DNA from: AWTP1-13 sp035550075
GTDB taxonomy: Bacteria > Pseudomonadota > Alphaproteobacteria > Rhizobiales > Hyphomicrobiaceae
Assembly (NCBI GenBank): GCA_035550075.1
Contig: DASZQG010000233.1
Location: 1-52,337, forward strand
Length of the DNA stretch: 52,337 bases
Direction of reading: 5' to 3'
The notes beneath the pieces are model-generated. The model was not told where the DNA came from. It saw nothing but the letters and a program-made list of their open reading frames with translations, and searched no databases. Below are positions 24,731 through 33,439 of the stretch, piece by piece (positions within the stretch are counted from its first letter, which is position 1; every line of letters begins with the position of its first letter). The position numbers and the translations under genes are program-made.

Positions 24731-25624
24731 ATGGCCTCCCCGCCGCCCGATTACCTCACGACGCGTGAGGTTGCCGACCTGATCCGGCTCAAGGAGCGCA
24801 AGGTCTATGACCTCGTCGCTACCGGCGCCATTCCCTTCGTGCGCGCCACCGGCAAGCTGCTGTTCCCACGCGCGCTGGTGGAAGCGTGGCTGGCGCAGCA
24901 CGCCGAGTACGCCGGCGGCATCGATACGCTGCAGAAGCGGCCGCGCATCTGTGCCGGCAGCCACGACCCGCTGCTCGACTGGGCGCTGCGCGAGGCCGGC
25001 ACGCAGATTGCCGTCAATTTCGGCGGCAGCCTCGCCGGGCTCGACAGCCTCGCGGCGGGCGAAGCGCAGATGGCGGGAATGCATCTGCCCGAAGGCATCG
25101 ATGACGCCTGGAACACCGGCACCGTCGCCCAGAGGCTGGCAGGCCAGCCGGTGGTCGTCATTGAATGGGCGCGACGCCAGCAGGGCCTGATCGTGGCGGC
25201 GGGAAATCCGCTGGGGCTGAAGGGGTTGCGCGATCTCAAGGGGCGCCGGTTCGCGGGCCGTCAGCAAGGCGCCGGCGCATTCGCCTTGCTGGAACGGCTG
25301 CTCGCGTCCGAACACATGCGTCTGGGCGACCTGGACATGGCACGGCCGCCGGCGCTGACGGAGACCGACGTCGCCGTTGCCGTGTCGGAGGGGCGTGCGG
25401 AAGTGGGCCTTGGCATCGGCGCGGTGGCGCATCAGTTCCGGCTCGGATTCGTGCCCCTGATCAAGGAGCGCTACGACCTGGTGATCTGGCGCGCGGCCTA
25501 TTTCGACGATCCGGTGCAGAAGCTGCTGGCGTTCGCGCGAAGTGACCGCTTTGCCGAGCAGGCCCGCGCGCTGACCGGCTATGACGTGTCGGGTCTCGGC
25601 ACGGTGCACTACAACGCGCCGTAG
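24731..25624 (+). CDS. HTH regulator with periplasmic-binding-protein-like domain
   Basis: A 297-residue cytoplasmic protein. Residues about 8-60 are an excisionase/MerR-type winged helix (YLTTREVADLIRLKERKVYDL). Residues about 75-295 are a PBP-like domain (PF12727 type) with the GGSLAGLDSLAAGEAQMAGMHLP ligand-loop pattern. Such proteins sense oxyanions or related ligands and regulate molybdate/tungstate genes. It converges on the tungstate-type ABC transporter genes with a gap of about 20 bases, so it likely controls them. A GTG at 24713 would add six residues. Confidence 0.8.
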   Translation: MASPPPDYLTTREVADLIRLKERKVYDLVATGAIPFVRATGKLLFPRALVEAWLAQHAEYAGGIDTLQKRPRICAGSHDPLLDWALREAGTQIAVNFGGSLAGLDSLAAGEAQMAGMHLPEGIDDAWNTGTVAQRLAGQPVVVIEWARRQQGLIVAAGNPLGLKGLRDLKGRRFAGRQQGAGAFALLERLLASEHMRLGDLDMARPPALTETDVAVAVSEGRAEVGLGIGAVAHQFRLGFVPLIKERYDLVIWRAAYFDDPVQKLLAFARSDRFAEQARALTGYDVSGLGTVHYNAP

Positions 25625-25645
25625 CGCCGGCGCAGGGGTATTGCC

Positions 25646-26407
25646 TCACAGCACGAGTTCACCGCGCAGGAAAGCCCGCGCCTCCGCGCTGCTGGGACGC
25701 GCGAAGAATGCTTCGCGCGGTGCACGCTCCACGACGCGGCCGTGATGGACAAACGCCACCTCGTCCGCCAGCCGCCGCGCCTGCCCCAGGTCATGGGTAA
25801 TCATGGCCACCCGCGTTCCCGCCTTCCGCGCTTCATCGACGAGCGCTTCGATGGCCGTGGTGGCGGCGGGAGAGAGGTTGGACGTCGGCTCATCGAGGAC
25901 CAGGATCTCGGGCTCCGTGGCAAGCGCGCGGGCCAGCGACAACAGTTGCCGCTCGCCGCCCGACAGCACGCTCGCCGGCGAACGCGCCAGGTGAGCGATG
26001 CGGGCCCGGTTGAGCGCGTCCAGCGCGCGCCCCGCACGCTCCGCGCGCGGGACGCCGACGATCGCCAGGGCGTACGTGATGTTGGCGAGGGCCGACCGGC
26101 GCAGCAGAACGGGCCGCTGGAAAACGAACCCGAATTTTGGCGCGCGGCGCCGATCGGGTGGCGTTCCCGCCCAGGTCACGTGGCCGGCCGTCGGGGCGAT
26201 GAGCCCGGCCAGCACTCGGGCCAGCACGCTTTTGCCGGCGCCATTCGGACCAATGATGGCCAGCGTTCCGCTGCCACCGATTTCGAAGTCCACCCCGTCC
26301 AGGATGCGGCGAGCACCGCGCTGAAAGACCAGCCCGTGCCCGGCAACAGGCAGGATCACGCGTGCCTGCGACGCTAAAGCCTCGGGTTGCGCGGCGGCGT
26401 CACGCAT
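25646..26407 (-). CDS. tupC: tungstate-type ABC transporter ATP-binding protein
   Basis: A 253-residue ABC ATPase. Walker A is GPNGAGKS, the Q-loop is FGFVFQRPVLL, the signature is LSGGERQLLSLARAL, and Walker B is EILVLDEPTSNLSP, with a His switch (ITHDLGQAR). All are intact. Its start overlaps the permease stop by eight bases (ATGCGTGA), so it is translationally coupled. With the TupB-like permease it would power uptake of tungstate or molybdate. No substrate-binding protein gene is adjacent. Confidence 0.82.
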   Translation of the reverse strand: MRDAAAQPEALASQARVILPVAGHGLVFQRGARRILDGVDFEIGGSGTLAIIGPNGAGKSVLARVLAGLIAPTAGHVTWAGTPPDRRRAPKFGFVFQRPVLLRRSALANITYALAIVGVPRAERAGRALDALNRARIAHLARSPASVLSGGERQLLSLARALATEPEILVLDEPTSNLSPAATTAIEALVDEARKAGTRVAMITHDLGQARRLADEVAFVHHGRVVERAPREAFFARPSSAEARAFLRGELVL

Positions 26408-27107
26408 AGGCAGAGCGGGCCCCGGTCGCGCGCAGCACCACCACGAGCGCGTTCACGCCGATGGCGATGATCATGAGAATCATGCCGAGCCCGAGCGCCA
26501 GCGCCAGGTCGCCCTTGGAGGTTTCGAGCGCGATCGCCGTCGTCATGACGCGGGTCACGTGGTTGATGTTGCCGCCGACGATGATGACGGCGCCGACCTC
26601 CGCCGTGGCACGCGCAAAACCAGCCAGGAATGCGGTGATGAGACTGAAACGGCCGTCCCACAGCAGCGTGCCGACGGCGCGAAGCGGTCCCACGCCCAGC
26701 GCGCGGAGCTGCTCGTCGTATTCCTGGCCCAGGTCTTCGATGGTCTGGCGGGTCGGCGCGGCAATGATCGGCGTAATGAGGATCGTCTGAGCAATGACCA
26801 TTGCGGTGGGCGTATAGAGCAGCGCGAAGGAGCCCATCGGTCCGGAGTTGGACAGGGCGAGGTAGACCATCAGGCCTACCACCACCGGCGGCAGCCCCAT
26901 CAGCGAGTTGAGCAGCACGACCGCGACGGAGCGGCCGGGAAATTTGGCAATGGCGATGAGCGCGCCAAGCGGCAGGCCGAGCAGGGCGGCACAGCACGTC
27001 GAGGCGAAGCTGACCCGTATCGACAGCCAGACGATCTCGGTCAGGTCCGGGTCGAGCCCAACGACCAGGCGGAATGCCTCGCCAAACGCGGAATAGAAAT
27101 CATGCAT
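26400..27107 (-). CDS. tupB: tungstate-type ABC transporter permease
   Basis: A 235-residue inner-membrane permease starting at ATG 27107 (MHDFYSAFGEAF). It has five to six hydrophobic segments and closely follows TupB/WtpB: LNSLMGLPPVVVGLMVYL, LLYTPTAMVIAQTILITPI, and the EAA-like coupling loop ALGVGPLRAVGTLLW. Together with tupC it forms the membrane part of an oxyanion importer. The binding protein (TupA) that normally precedes this gene is absent from the window. Confidence 0.83.
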   Translation of the reverse strand: MHDFYSAFGEAFRLVVGLDPDLTEIVWLSIRVSFASTCCAALLGLPLGALIAIAKFPGRSVAVVLLNSLMGLPPVVVGLMVYLALSNSGPMGSFALLYTPTAMVIAQTILITPIIAAPTRQTIEDLGQEYDEQLRALGVGPLRAVGTLLWDGRFSLITAFLAGFARATAEVGAVIIVGGNINHVTRVMTTAIALETSKGDLALALGLGMILMIIAIGVNALVVVLRATGARSAYA

Positions 27108-27214
27108 GCACGCCCGGTCCCTGTGCCGTGACCGCACAAGTGTGCTTGTTCTGCGCTATCGGGTCAAATTCGTAAAATATGCAGAAGCTCGCAGGCCAGG
27201 GGAGCAGGCGGCCC

Positions 27215-27237
27215 ACCCGCGCCGGGGAGGCGCGGGT
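27215..27237. terminator. strong hairpin between metC end and tupB promoter
   Basis: A perfect 9-base stem, ACCCGCGCC and GGCGCGGGT, with loop GGGGA lies 27 bases beyond the metC stop. It lacks a T-tract on either strand, so termination is plausible but unproven. Confidence 0.4.
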
Positions 27238-27263
27238 TGTGATGCCGCCAGAGCGCTGGAAGG

Positions 27264-28451
27264 TCAGGCGGACGCCGCTTTGAGCCTTGCAAAGCCCGCT
27301 TCGAGGTCCGCCTTCAGGTCGGCCACGTCCTCAAGCCCGATGTGCAGGCGCACGGTTGGACCCTCCGGCCGCCAGGTGGTCGCGGTGCGCGAGGCGGTGG
27401 CATCGAACGGCAACACCAGGCTCTCGTAGCCACCCCACGACGCGCCCATGCCGAAGAGTTGCAGGCCCTCCAGCATGGCGGCAACCGCAGCTTTCGGGCA
27501 CGGCTTGAGGACGATGCTGAACAGGCCGGCGGCGCCGAGGAAGTCCCGCTTCCATAGCGCGTGCTGGGGATGGCTCGGCAGTGCCGGATGCAGCACGCGC
27601 GCCACCTCGGGGCGCTCCTCCAGCCAGCGCGCCACCTCCACGCCGGAACGCCAGTGCCGTTCCAGGCGCACGTCGATGGTACGCATGCCCCTCAGGCCCA
27701 GGTAGATCTCCTCGGTGCCCGCGCACACGCCGATGCCCTGCACCTCCGCCACCATCCGCCGCGCGAGGGCATCGGTGGCCGTGATCGCCCCCAGCATCGC
27801 ATCGGCGTGACCGACGATGTACTTGGTTGCCGCCTGGATCGAGATGTCGACGCCATGCGCGAACGGCTTGAAGTAGAGCGGGCTGGCCCAGGTGTTGTCC
27901 ATCACCAACAGGGCACCACCGGCGTGGGCGGCGGCTGCGATTGCCGGAATGTCCTGCACCTCGAAGGTCTGCGAGCCCGGACTTTCTGTGAACACGAGCG
28001 AGGTGTTGGGGCGCATCAACGCGGCGATGCCGCCGCCGATCAGCGGATCGTAATACGTGGTCTCCACCCCGAAACGCTTGAGCACGCCGTCGCACATCTT
28101 GCGCGTCGGCAGGTAGGCGGAGTCGGTCACCAGGATGTGGTCGCCGGTCTTGGTGAACGACAAGAGTACGCTGGCGATGGCCGCCGCACCCGATGGCGCC
28201 AGCACGGTGCGCGCGCCGCCTTCCAGCGTGGCAATGGCCTCCTCCAGCGCCTCCGACGTCGGCGTGCCGCGGCGACCGTAGACGTAGCGTTGGTCGCGCT
28301 TCTCGAAGCTCGCCATCGTCTTGAACAGCACGGTGGAGCCACGATAGACAGGCGGATTGACAAAGCCATGATGGGCAAAGGGATCGCGCCCCGACTGCAC
28401 CACGTGCGTGGCCGCGCGGACTGGGCGGCGCTCTGGATCGGAGCCGGTCAT
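27264..28451 (-). CDS. metC: cystathionine beta-lyase
   Basis: Cleaves cystathionine to homocysteine, pyruvate and ammonia in methionine synthesis. The 395-residue protein belongs to the Cys/Met metabolism PLP family. The PLP lysine is K210 in QAATKYIVGHADAMLG, and the phosphate/ring residues are in YGRRGTPT and VMDNTWASP (D185). The W-rich end (GASWGGYESLVLP) is typical of the alphaproteobacterial MetC branch. ATG 28451 is preceded by GGAAGG; longer in-frame extensions run into the divergent promoter and are not real. A cystathionine gamma-synthase-like role is less likely. Confidence 0.88.
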   Translation of the reverse strand: MTGSDPERRPVRAATHVVQSGRDPFAHHGFVNPPVYRGSTVLFKTMASFEKRDQRYVYGRRGTPTSEALEEAIATLEGGARTVLAPSGAAAIASVLLSFTKTGDHILVTDSAYLPTRKMCDGVLKRFGVETTYYDPLIGGGIAALMRPNTSLVFTESPGSQTFEVQDIPAIAAAAHAGGALLVMDNTWASPLYFKPFAHGVDISIQAATKYIVGHADAMLGAITATDALARRMVAEVQGIGVCAGTEEIYLGLRGMRTIDVRLERHWRSGVEVARWLEERPEVARVLHPALPSHPQHALWKRDFLGAAGLFSIVLKPCPKAAVAAMLEGLQLFGMGASWGGYESLVLPFDATASRTATTWRPEGPTVRLHIGLEDVADLKADLEAGFARLKAASA

Positions 28452-28488
28452 GGGTGCGTTCCTTCCTTCCGGGCTTGCCATTGGGCGT

Positions 28489-28509
28489 CTTGCGCAACCG
28501 CTGCGCAAG
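28489..28509. promoter_or_regulatory. inverted repeat CTTGCGCA-N5-TGCGCAAG
   Basis: Eight-base perfect arms in the divergent metC/binding-protein spacer, about 40 bases upstream of the metC start. It shares its last base with the next palindrome. Likely operator. Confidence 0.5.
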
Positions 28510-28523
28510 GTCAAGACTTGACC
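28509..28523. promoter_or_regulatory. palindrome GGTCAAG-A-CTTGACC
   Basis: Seven-base perfect arms around one A, directly joined to the preceding inverted repeat. Likely a second operator in the same divergent promoter. Confidence 0.45.
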
Positions 28524-28655
28524 CAATCCGGTTTGCTGTCCAACAGTGACCGCGACACATCCTGAATGCGGCGTCGCCGCGGCGTGGGGCGCCTCAGGAT
28601 CGAAAAACCGGCTCTTGCGGGGGGGCTTTGTGCAGGGCGGGTGGGAAACGGGCCA

Positions 28656-29684
28656 ATGCGACTGCACCGTCCGCTGCATGTGCTGCTCTTTTTTCTGTTG
28701 GCGATCTCCCTGCCGGTGCGGCAGGCGTGGGCTGCGGGCGTGCTGGACAAGGTACGCGCGCGCGGACACTTGACGTGCGGCGTCGGCGACGGCCCGGCCG
28801 GGTTCTCGGTCGCGGATGCCAAAGGAAATTGGACGGGCATCGGCGCGGACTTCTGCCGGGCGCTGGCTGCGGCCGTCTTCGACAAGGGCGACGCGGTGGA
28901 ATTTCGCCAGGTGCCGCCGAGCGATCGCGTGTCGGCTCTGCGTTCGGGCGAGATCGACGTTCTCTCCAACCATGTGGGCATGACCATCAGCCGCGATACC
29001 ATGCTCGGCATCCGCATGCCCGTTGTTCTGGTCTATGACGGGCTGGGCTTCCTCGTACGCAAGTCGCAGGGCATCTCCAGCGCGCTGGAGCTTTCGGGCG
29101 CGCGCATCTGCGTGGCCACCGAAACGGCAGATGAACAAGGCGCAACAGAATACTTCGCGACCCTCAAGCTGCCGGTGGAGCTGGTCAAGTTCGACCGGTG
29201 GCGCGACGTGGTGGGTGCCTACGCCAACAACAGTTGCCAGGTCCTCGCGGCCGACCTCTCGACCCTGGCGATGGTTCAGCAGGGCCTGTCGGACCCCGCC
29301 GAACATATCCTTCTGCCCGAGCTGGCGTCGAAGGCCTTCATCGGGCCGGCGGTGCCGGCGGGCGACGCGGAATGGCAAAGCGTCGTGCGCTGGACGGTCT
29401 ATGCACTGATCGCCGCAGAAGAGCTCGGCATCACCCAGGCCAACGCCGACAGTCTCAAGACATCCGGCGGGCCGGAAGCGAAGCGCTTCCTCGCCTCAAG
29501 TCTCGACTTCGTCGACCGCCCTGGGCTGAGCGCCGGCTGGACGCTGCGCATGGTCAAGCAGGTGGGTAACTACGGGGAGATATATGAGCGTACGCTGGGC
29601 GCCAAGTCGGCACTGAAACTGCCGCGGCGGCTCAATGCGCTCGCCGTCAACGGCGGGCTGATGTACGCGCCGCCGTTCCGCTAG
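28656..29684 (+). CDS. amino-acid ABC transporter substrate-binding protein (AapJ-like)
   Basis: A 342-residue periplasmic protein starting at ATG 28656, with a signal peptide (LHVLLFFLLAISLPVRQAWA). The mature part starts VLDKVRARGHLTCGVGDGPAGFSV and contains DFCRALAAAVF, RVSALRSGEIDVLSNH and the late TWTL-like AGWTLRMVKQVGNYGEIYERTLG. This is the pattern of AapJ/BztA general L-amino-acid binding proteins. No matching aapQMP permease or ATPase genes lie nearby, so it is an orphan and must use a transporter encoded elsewhere or serve another role. Divergent from metC across a palindrome-rich spacer. Confidence 0.87.
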   Translation: MRLHRPLHVLLFFLLAISLPVRQAWAAGVLDKVRARGHLTCGVGDGPAGFSVADAKGNWTGIGADFCRALAAAVFDKGDAVEFRQVPPSDRVSALRSGEIDVLSNHVGMTISRDTMLGIRMPVVLVYDGLGFLVRKSQGISSALELSGARICVATETADEQGATEYFATLKLPVELVKFDRWRDVVGAYANNSCQVLAADLSTLAMVQQGLSDPAEHILLPELASKAFIGPAVPAGDAEWQSVVRWTVYALIAAEELGITQANADSLKTSGGPEAKRFLASSLDFVDRPGLSAGWTLRMVKQVGNYGEIYERTLGAKSALKLPRRLNALAVNGGLMYAPPFR

Positions 29685-29711
29685 GGCTCTCGCCGGCATC
29701 TCAGCGCCGGC

Positions 29712-30704
29712 TCACGGCATCACCACCTCGACCTGGGCGGACTGCCCCGCCTGCACCGAGAAATTGCGCTGGTAGGCCTGGCCGGCGTGGCGCGCCGTCA
29801 CCGTATAGCTGCCGGGCGCGAGGATGTGGGTGGGCAGCGCGCCGACGCTGCGCTTGATCATTTCGCCCTGCGCGGTCGCCAGCGTCCATTGCGTGTCAGC
29901 CAGCGCATCGCCGCCGGGACGCGCCACCAGCTTGAAAGTGACCCGCGCCGCCGCGTGGCTCAGCGTCACCTCGGTCAGCTTGCCAGCCTCCACCGTGAAA
30001 TCGGCGCGGGCGACTGCGTTGGCGTCGCCGTAGGTGCTGACGATGCTGTAGATGCCCGCATTGAGCCGCACGATGATGCCGGTCTTCACGTCGCCGACGA
30101 CCTTGATTTTCTCGCCGTGCTGGTCGCGCTCGTCGGAGTAGATGTCGTAGCTGACCGACTTGTCGGGCGCGGCATCCCCACGGGAGAACACCGGCGTCAC
30201 CCGCAGGCCGCCGGCGTTCAGCACGAACCGTTCTTCGCCGTGGTCACCTGGCACGGTGATCCTGCGAGTCAAGTGGGCCCGCCCGTAGGCGACGTTGACG
30301 ATGTAGGTGCCCGGCTCCAGGTGCACCGTGGGATTTGCCTCTCGCTGCGTCAGGATCGGCTTGTACTTGCCGTCGGGCCCCGGCTTGTCGCGGAACACGC
30401 GCCAGACCAGGCCCTGCTCGATGGATTGTCCGTCCGAGGTCAGCGCCGCGCTCAGCCTGATGCCGCCCGCACCCGGCGCAGCCGCCGCCGGAGTCTTGGG
30501 CTCGACGCTCGTACGGGGCACCACCGTGGTGTTGGGAAGAATCCGATCGGTCGGGATCGACGGCAGGGCTGCGCCCGGATCATCGGTTTGAAGGCGCGGG
30601 GCCTGCTGGGCGTCGGCCGCGGACGCGAGGGCGAACACAGCCAGCGCCGAAGCCGCCAGCGGCCCCGCCACCGCCCTCGCCGCCTTCAGAACCGCCGCCC
30701 GCAT
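29712..30704 (-). CDS. exported beta-repeat protein, partner of VWA protein
   Basis: A 330-residue protein with a signal peptide (LAASALAVFALASAADAQQ). The mature chain is made of several beta-sandwich-like units, each ending in a G-x-Y-x-V-x-A-x-Y-G motif (PGTYIVNVAYGRA, NAGIYSIVSTYGDANA, PGSYTVTARHAGQAYQ). The same unit is repeated in the VWA protein encoded upstream on the same strand. No enzymatic motif is seen. It is likely a periplasmic or surface structural protein acting with its neighbour. Confidence 0.65.
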   Translation of the reverse strand: MRAAVLKAARAVAGPLAASALAVFALASAADAQQAPRLQTDDPGAALPSIPTDRILPNTTVVPRTSVEPKTPAAAAPGAGGIRLSAALTSDGQSIEQGLVWRVFRDKPGPDGKYKPILTQREANPTVHLEPGTYIVNVAYGRAHLTRRITVPGDHGEERFVLNAGGLRVTPVFSRGDAAPDKSVSYDIYSDERDQHGEKIKVVGDVKTGIIVRLNAGIYSIVSTYGDANAVARADFTVEAGKLTEVTLSHAAARVTFKLVARPGGDALADTQWTLATAQGEMIKRSVGALPTHILAPGSYTVTARHAGQAYQRNFSVQAGQSAQVEVVMP

Positions 30705-30786
30705 CGTTGCGCTACTCCCCGAGAATCACCGCTCAATTTCGAGGCCGACTCGCGCGATTTCGTGGCAGCCGGCGCAGGAGGCGCGA

Positions 30787-32775
30787 TCATGAACCGGTCA
30801 TGTCCAGCTCGCGCTGCTCGCCGGCCTGCAATTCCAGGGACTTCTTGTACTTTTCTTCGCGGGTTTCGGCGCTGACCTCGTAGCTGCCCGGCTGCAGCAC
30901 CACCGAGGGCGTCGCCGCCGTCGTGGTCCACACCGTGCCACCCTTGGCATCGCGAATCTTCCAGAACACATCGCCCGCCGGAGCGGCCGAGGCGGGCAGG
31001 CGCAGCTTGAGGGAGGCCGGCGCGTACTCCAGGATCACCCGCCGCTCCTCTCCGGCGCGCACCTCCACCTCGCGCACCAACCCGGCATTGGCCGCGCCGT
31101 AACGGCCGCTGATGCGGTAGAGGCCCGCGGACAGGATCAGGCTCGGCGCAGAACGGCTGGTGATCGCCGCCAGCTCCGGCGGCGACACGTCGATGCGCTC
31201 CAATTTGTACGAGATCGGTTCCGATGGCGATGATGGCATCCCCACGATGGCCGTCGAGAGCGTCAGCCGGCCCGCGACCAGGGGCAGCAAGCGCTCCACC
31301 ACGTCGCCGGGCCCTACGGCGATCTGGTCGTGCACCTCTGCCCCGCCCCGGCGCGCGGTGATGTAATAAGTGTTCGGCGGCAGAAAGAATTCCGGCCGCG
31401 CCGCCGCCGAGCGCGCCACCTCGCGCCGCCCCGAGTGCGCATCCGGATCGTCCTCGAGAACGGTGAACAGAACGCTCTCGGAGCCTTCCGCGCCCTGCGG
31501 ACCCGCCAGGCCCAGCCGCACCAGCGCGCCGTCGAGCGTCACGTCAAGACGGCCGCGGCTGCCGGCGGGCACCACCACGGCGCGATCCGCCTGCACGTTG
31601 CCATAGCGCGCATGCACCACGTAGCGCCCGGCGGGCAGCACGGCCTGCCCCTGGGCGCCCCTGAATGCAGCCACCAATGGACCGGATGGCAGCGCGTGGC
31701 GCGGCTCCGCGGCGGCTCCCGCAGCGTTCACACTCACCATCGCTCCCGTGAGCGCGGCGCCTGATTTCTGTGCCAGCACCCTGATTGTCAGCGTGCCTGC
31801 ATTCAGAGTCACCACGCCGGGGGTCGGCGCCGTGTCCGACACCTCGAAAGTCTCGCTCGCGGAAACGGCGCCGTCAGCGGCCTGCACCGCGTAGCGCCCT
31901 GGCGGCGCCTTCACCACCGGATTGGTGGCGCGGCTATCGAAGAGGGCCACCTCGTCGCCCTCGCGCGATACCTTCCAATGTAGCGGCCAGTTGACGGGCT
32001 CGGTATTGGGCGCCAGCAGCGCGCGCAAATAGAGGCCCGGCGCACCGGCTTGGCCGGCCGGCGCCGGCCCTGTCCCACCTGCCTCGCTTGGCTCGGGGAC
32101 GGCGCGCGAGGCGAGCTGCAGCGCCTCCTCGATCCGCGCGCCGACCTGATCCGCGGACGTGGCATTGAGAAGTTGTCCACCGGTGGTCTTGGGCAGGCAG
32201 GCCATGGCGGCAATATCGCCGGGCTTCAGCGCGAGCCCGACCACCTGCACGGTGATTTGCGCCTGCTGCAGCTCGGCGGCCGCTGCACACACATCCTGCT
32301 GGCAGTTGTCGGCATCATCATGGATCAGCACGATGCTGCGCGGCCCGGACTCGGCGCTGAATGCCTTCTGCGCCTCCCGCAGGGCCAGCGTCAGAGGGCC
32401 GCGCCCGCGCGGGCTGAGCTGCGAGAGCTGGCTCATGACGCGCTCGACGTTCAGCGGCTCGGGCGTCAGCATCACTTCCGCGTCGTTGCAGTCCCCGCCG
32501 CGCCGGCGACCGAAGCTGGCGATGCCGACGCGGGCGGCCGGATTCACCTTGGCGAGGCTCTGCTGCAGCAGGTCGCGCACCAGCGCGTACTTGGGTTGCC
32601 GCATACCCTCCATCGGGCCCCACATCGAGCCGGAGCCGTCGAACACGATCATCACGGATGGCGCATCGGCTGCCCGCGCGAGTCCGGGCGCACTCGCGAC
32701 GAGGCAGGCAACCAGGATGCCAGCAAGATTTCGCATAAGCTGACTTGCGCGCGCCGAGGACATGACGGTTCCCAT
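30787..32775 (-). CDS. VWA domain-containing exported protein with beta-repeats
   Basis: A 662-residue protein. A signal peptide (MRNLAGILVACLVASAPGLARA) follows one of three clustered starts (32775, 32763 or 32736). The von Willebrand A domain (about 38-230) has an intact MIDAS DGSGS (D46, S48, S50), so it can bind divalent metal and a ligand. The rest consists of repeated beta units with G-x-Y-x-V-x-A-x-x-G endings (PGRYAVQAADG, AGRYVVHARYG, NTYYITARRGG, AGLYRISGRYG, PGSYEVSAETR). It is transcribed ahead of the 29712 gene. Function is unknown; an adhesion or assembly role is inferred. Confidence 0.78.
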   Translation of the reverse strand: MGTVMSSARASQLMRNLAGILVACLVASAPGLARAADAPSVMIVFDGSGSMWGPMEGMRQPKYALVRDLLQQSLAKVNPAARVGIASFGRRRGGDCNDAEVMLTPEPLNVERVMSQLSQLSPRGRGPLTLALREAQKAFSAESGPRSIVLIHDDADNCQQDVCAAAAELQQAQITVQVVGLALKPGDIAAMACLPKTTGGQLLNATSADQVGARIEEALQLASRAVPEPSEAGGTGPAPAGQAGAPGLYLRALLAPNTEPVNWPLHWKVSREGDEVALFDSRATNPVVKAPPGRYAVQAADGAVSASETFEVSDTAPTPGVVTLNAGTLTIRVLAQKSGAALTGAMVSVNAAGAAAEPRHALPSGPLVAAFRGAQGQAVLPAGRYVVHARYGNVQADRAVVVPAGSRGRLDVTLDGALVRLGLAGPQGAEGSESVLFTVLEDDPDAHSGRREVARSAAARPEFFLPPNTYYITARRGGAEVHDQIAVGPGDVVERLLPLVAGRLTLSTAIVGMPSSPSEPISYKLERIDVSPPELAAITSRSAPSLILSAGLYRISGRYGAANAGLVREVEVRAGEERRVILEYAPASLKLRLPASAAPAGDVFWKIRDAKGGTVWTTTAATPSVVLQPGSYEVSAETREEKYKKSLELQAGEQRELDMTGS

Positions 32776-32836
32776 TGTACTCGGGGGCGAGTTGGTTTAG
32801 CGAGGGCAGAGTGCAACGAAGCTGCGAACACAGGTC

Positions 32837-33412
32837 ATGGGCCAGGACACGATCGACCTGCTACTGAAGCGCCGGTCGTCGAAGCCGGCGCTGCTCGCCG
32901 ATCCGGGCCCAAGCCCGCAGCAGCTTGCCATCATCCTGACCGCGGCCGCGCGCGTGCCCGACCACAAGAAACTGGTGCCGTGGCGCTTCATCCTGTTCGA
33001 CGGCGAGACGCGCGCCGAATTCGGGCGCGTGCTGGTGAAGGCCTGCATCGCCGAGGAAAAGGAACAGCCATCCGCGGCCCGGCTGGAAACCGAACGGGGC
33101 CGCCTGCTGCGCGCCCCGGTGGTGATCGCGGCGATCTCGCGCGTCACGCCCAACCCGGCGGCGCCGGAGTGGGAGCAGATTCTCTCGTGCGGCGCCGCCT
33201 GCTTCAACCTGTGCCTCGCCGCCAATGCGCTCGGCTTCGGCACGGCGTGGATCACCGAGTGGTACGCCTACAGCGCGACCGTGCGCGAGGCGCTGCGGCT
33301 CGCACCCAACGAGCGGGTCGCCGGCTTCATCTATATCGGCACCGCCACCGAACAGCAGCCCGACCGCGAGCGGCCCGACCTTGCCAGCATCGTCACCCGG
33401 TGGAAGGGCTGA
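32837..33412 (+). CDS. nitroreductase family protein (YdjA-like)
   Basis: A 191-residue FMN-dependent NAD(P)H oxidoreductase of the small YdjA branch. The FMN-binding start is LLLKRRSSKPALLADPGPS, followed by AARVPDHKKLVPWRFILFDG. The second signature is CGAACFNLCLAANALGFGTAWITEW, and the end is GFIYIGTATEQQPDRERP. The substrate is unknown. It precedes a flavin-reductase-domain gene by 27 bases on the same strand, so both flavoproteins are probably co-transcribed. Divergent from the VWA gene with only 60 bases between. Confidence 0.88.
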   Translation: MGQDTIDLLLKRRSSKPALLADPGPSPQQLAIILTAAARVPDHKKLVPWRFILFDGETRAEFGRVLVKACIAEEKEQPSAARLETERGRLLRAPVVIAAISRVTPNPAAPEWEQILSCGAACFNLCLAANALGFGTAWITEWYAYSATVREALRLAPNERVAGFIYIGTATEQQPDRERPDLASIVTRWKG

Positions 33413-33439
33413 ACCGGCGCAGCAACGGGAGGAACCCGA

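Noticed and set aside
28452..28655. SAM-II riboswitch upstream of metC
   Set aside because: The spacer is dominated by perfect DNA palindromes and lacks the pseudoknot core of SAM-II.
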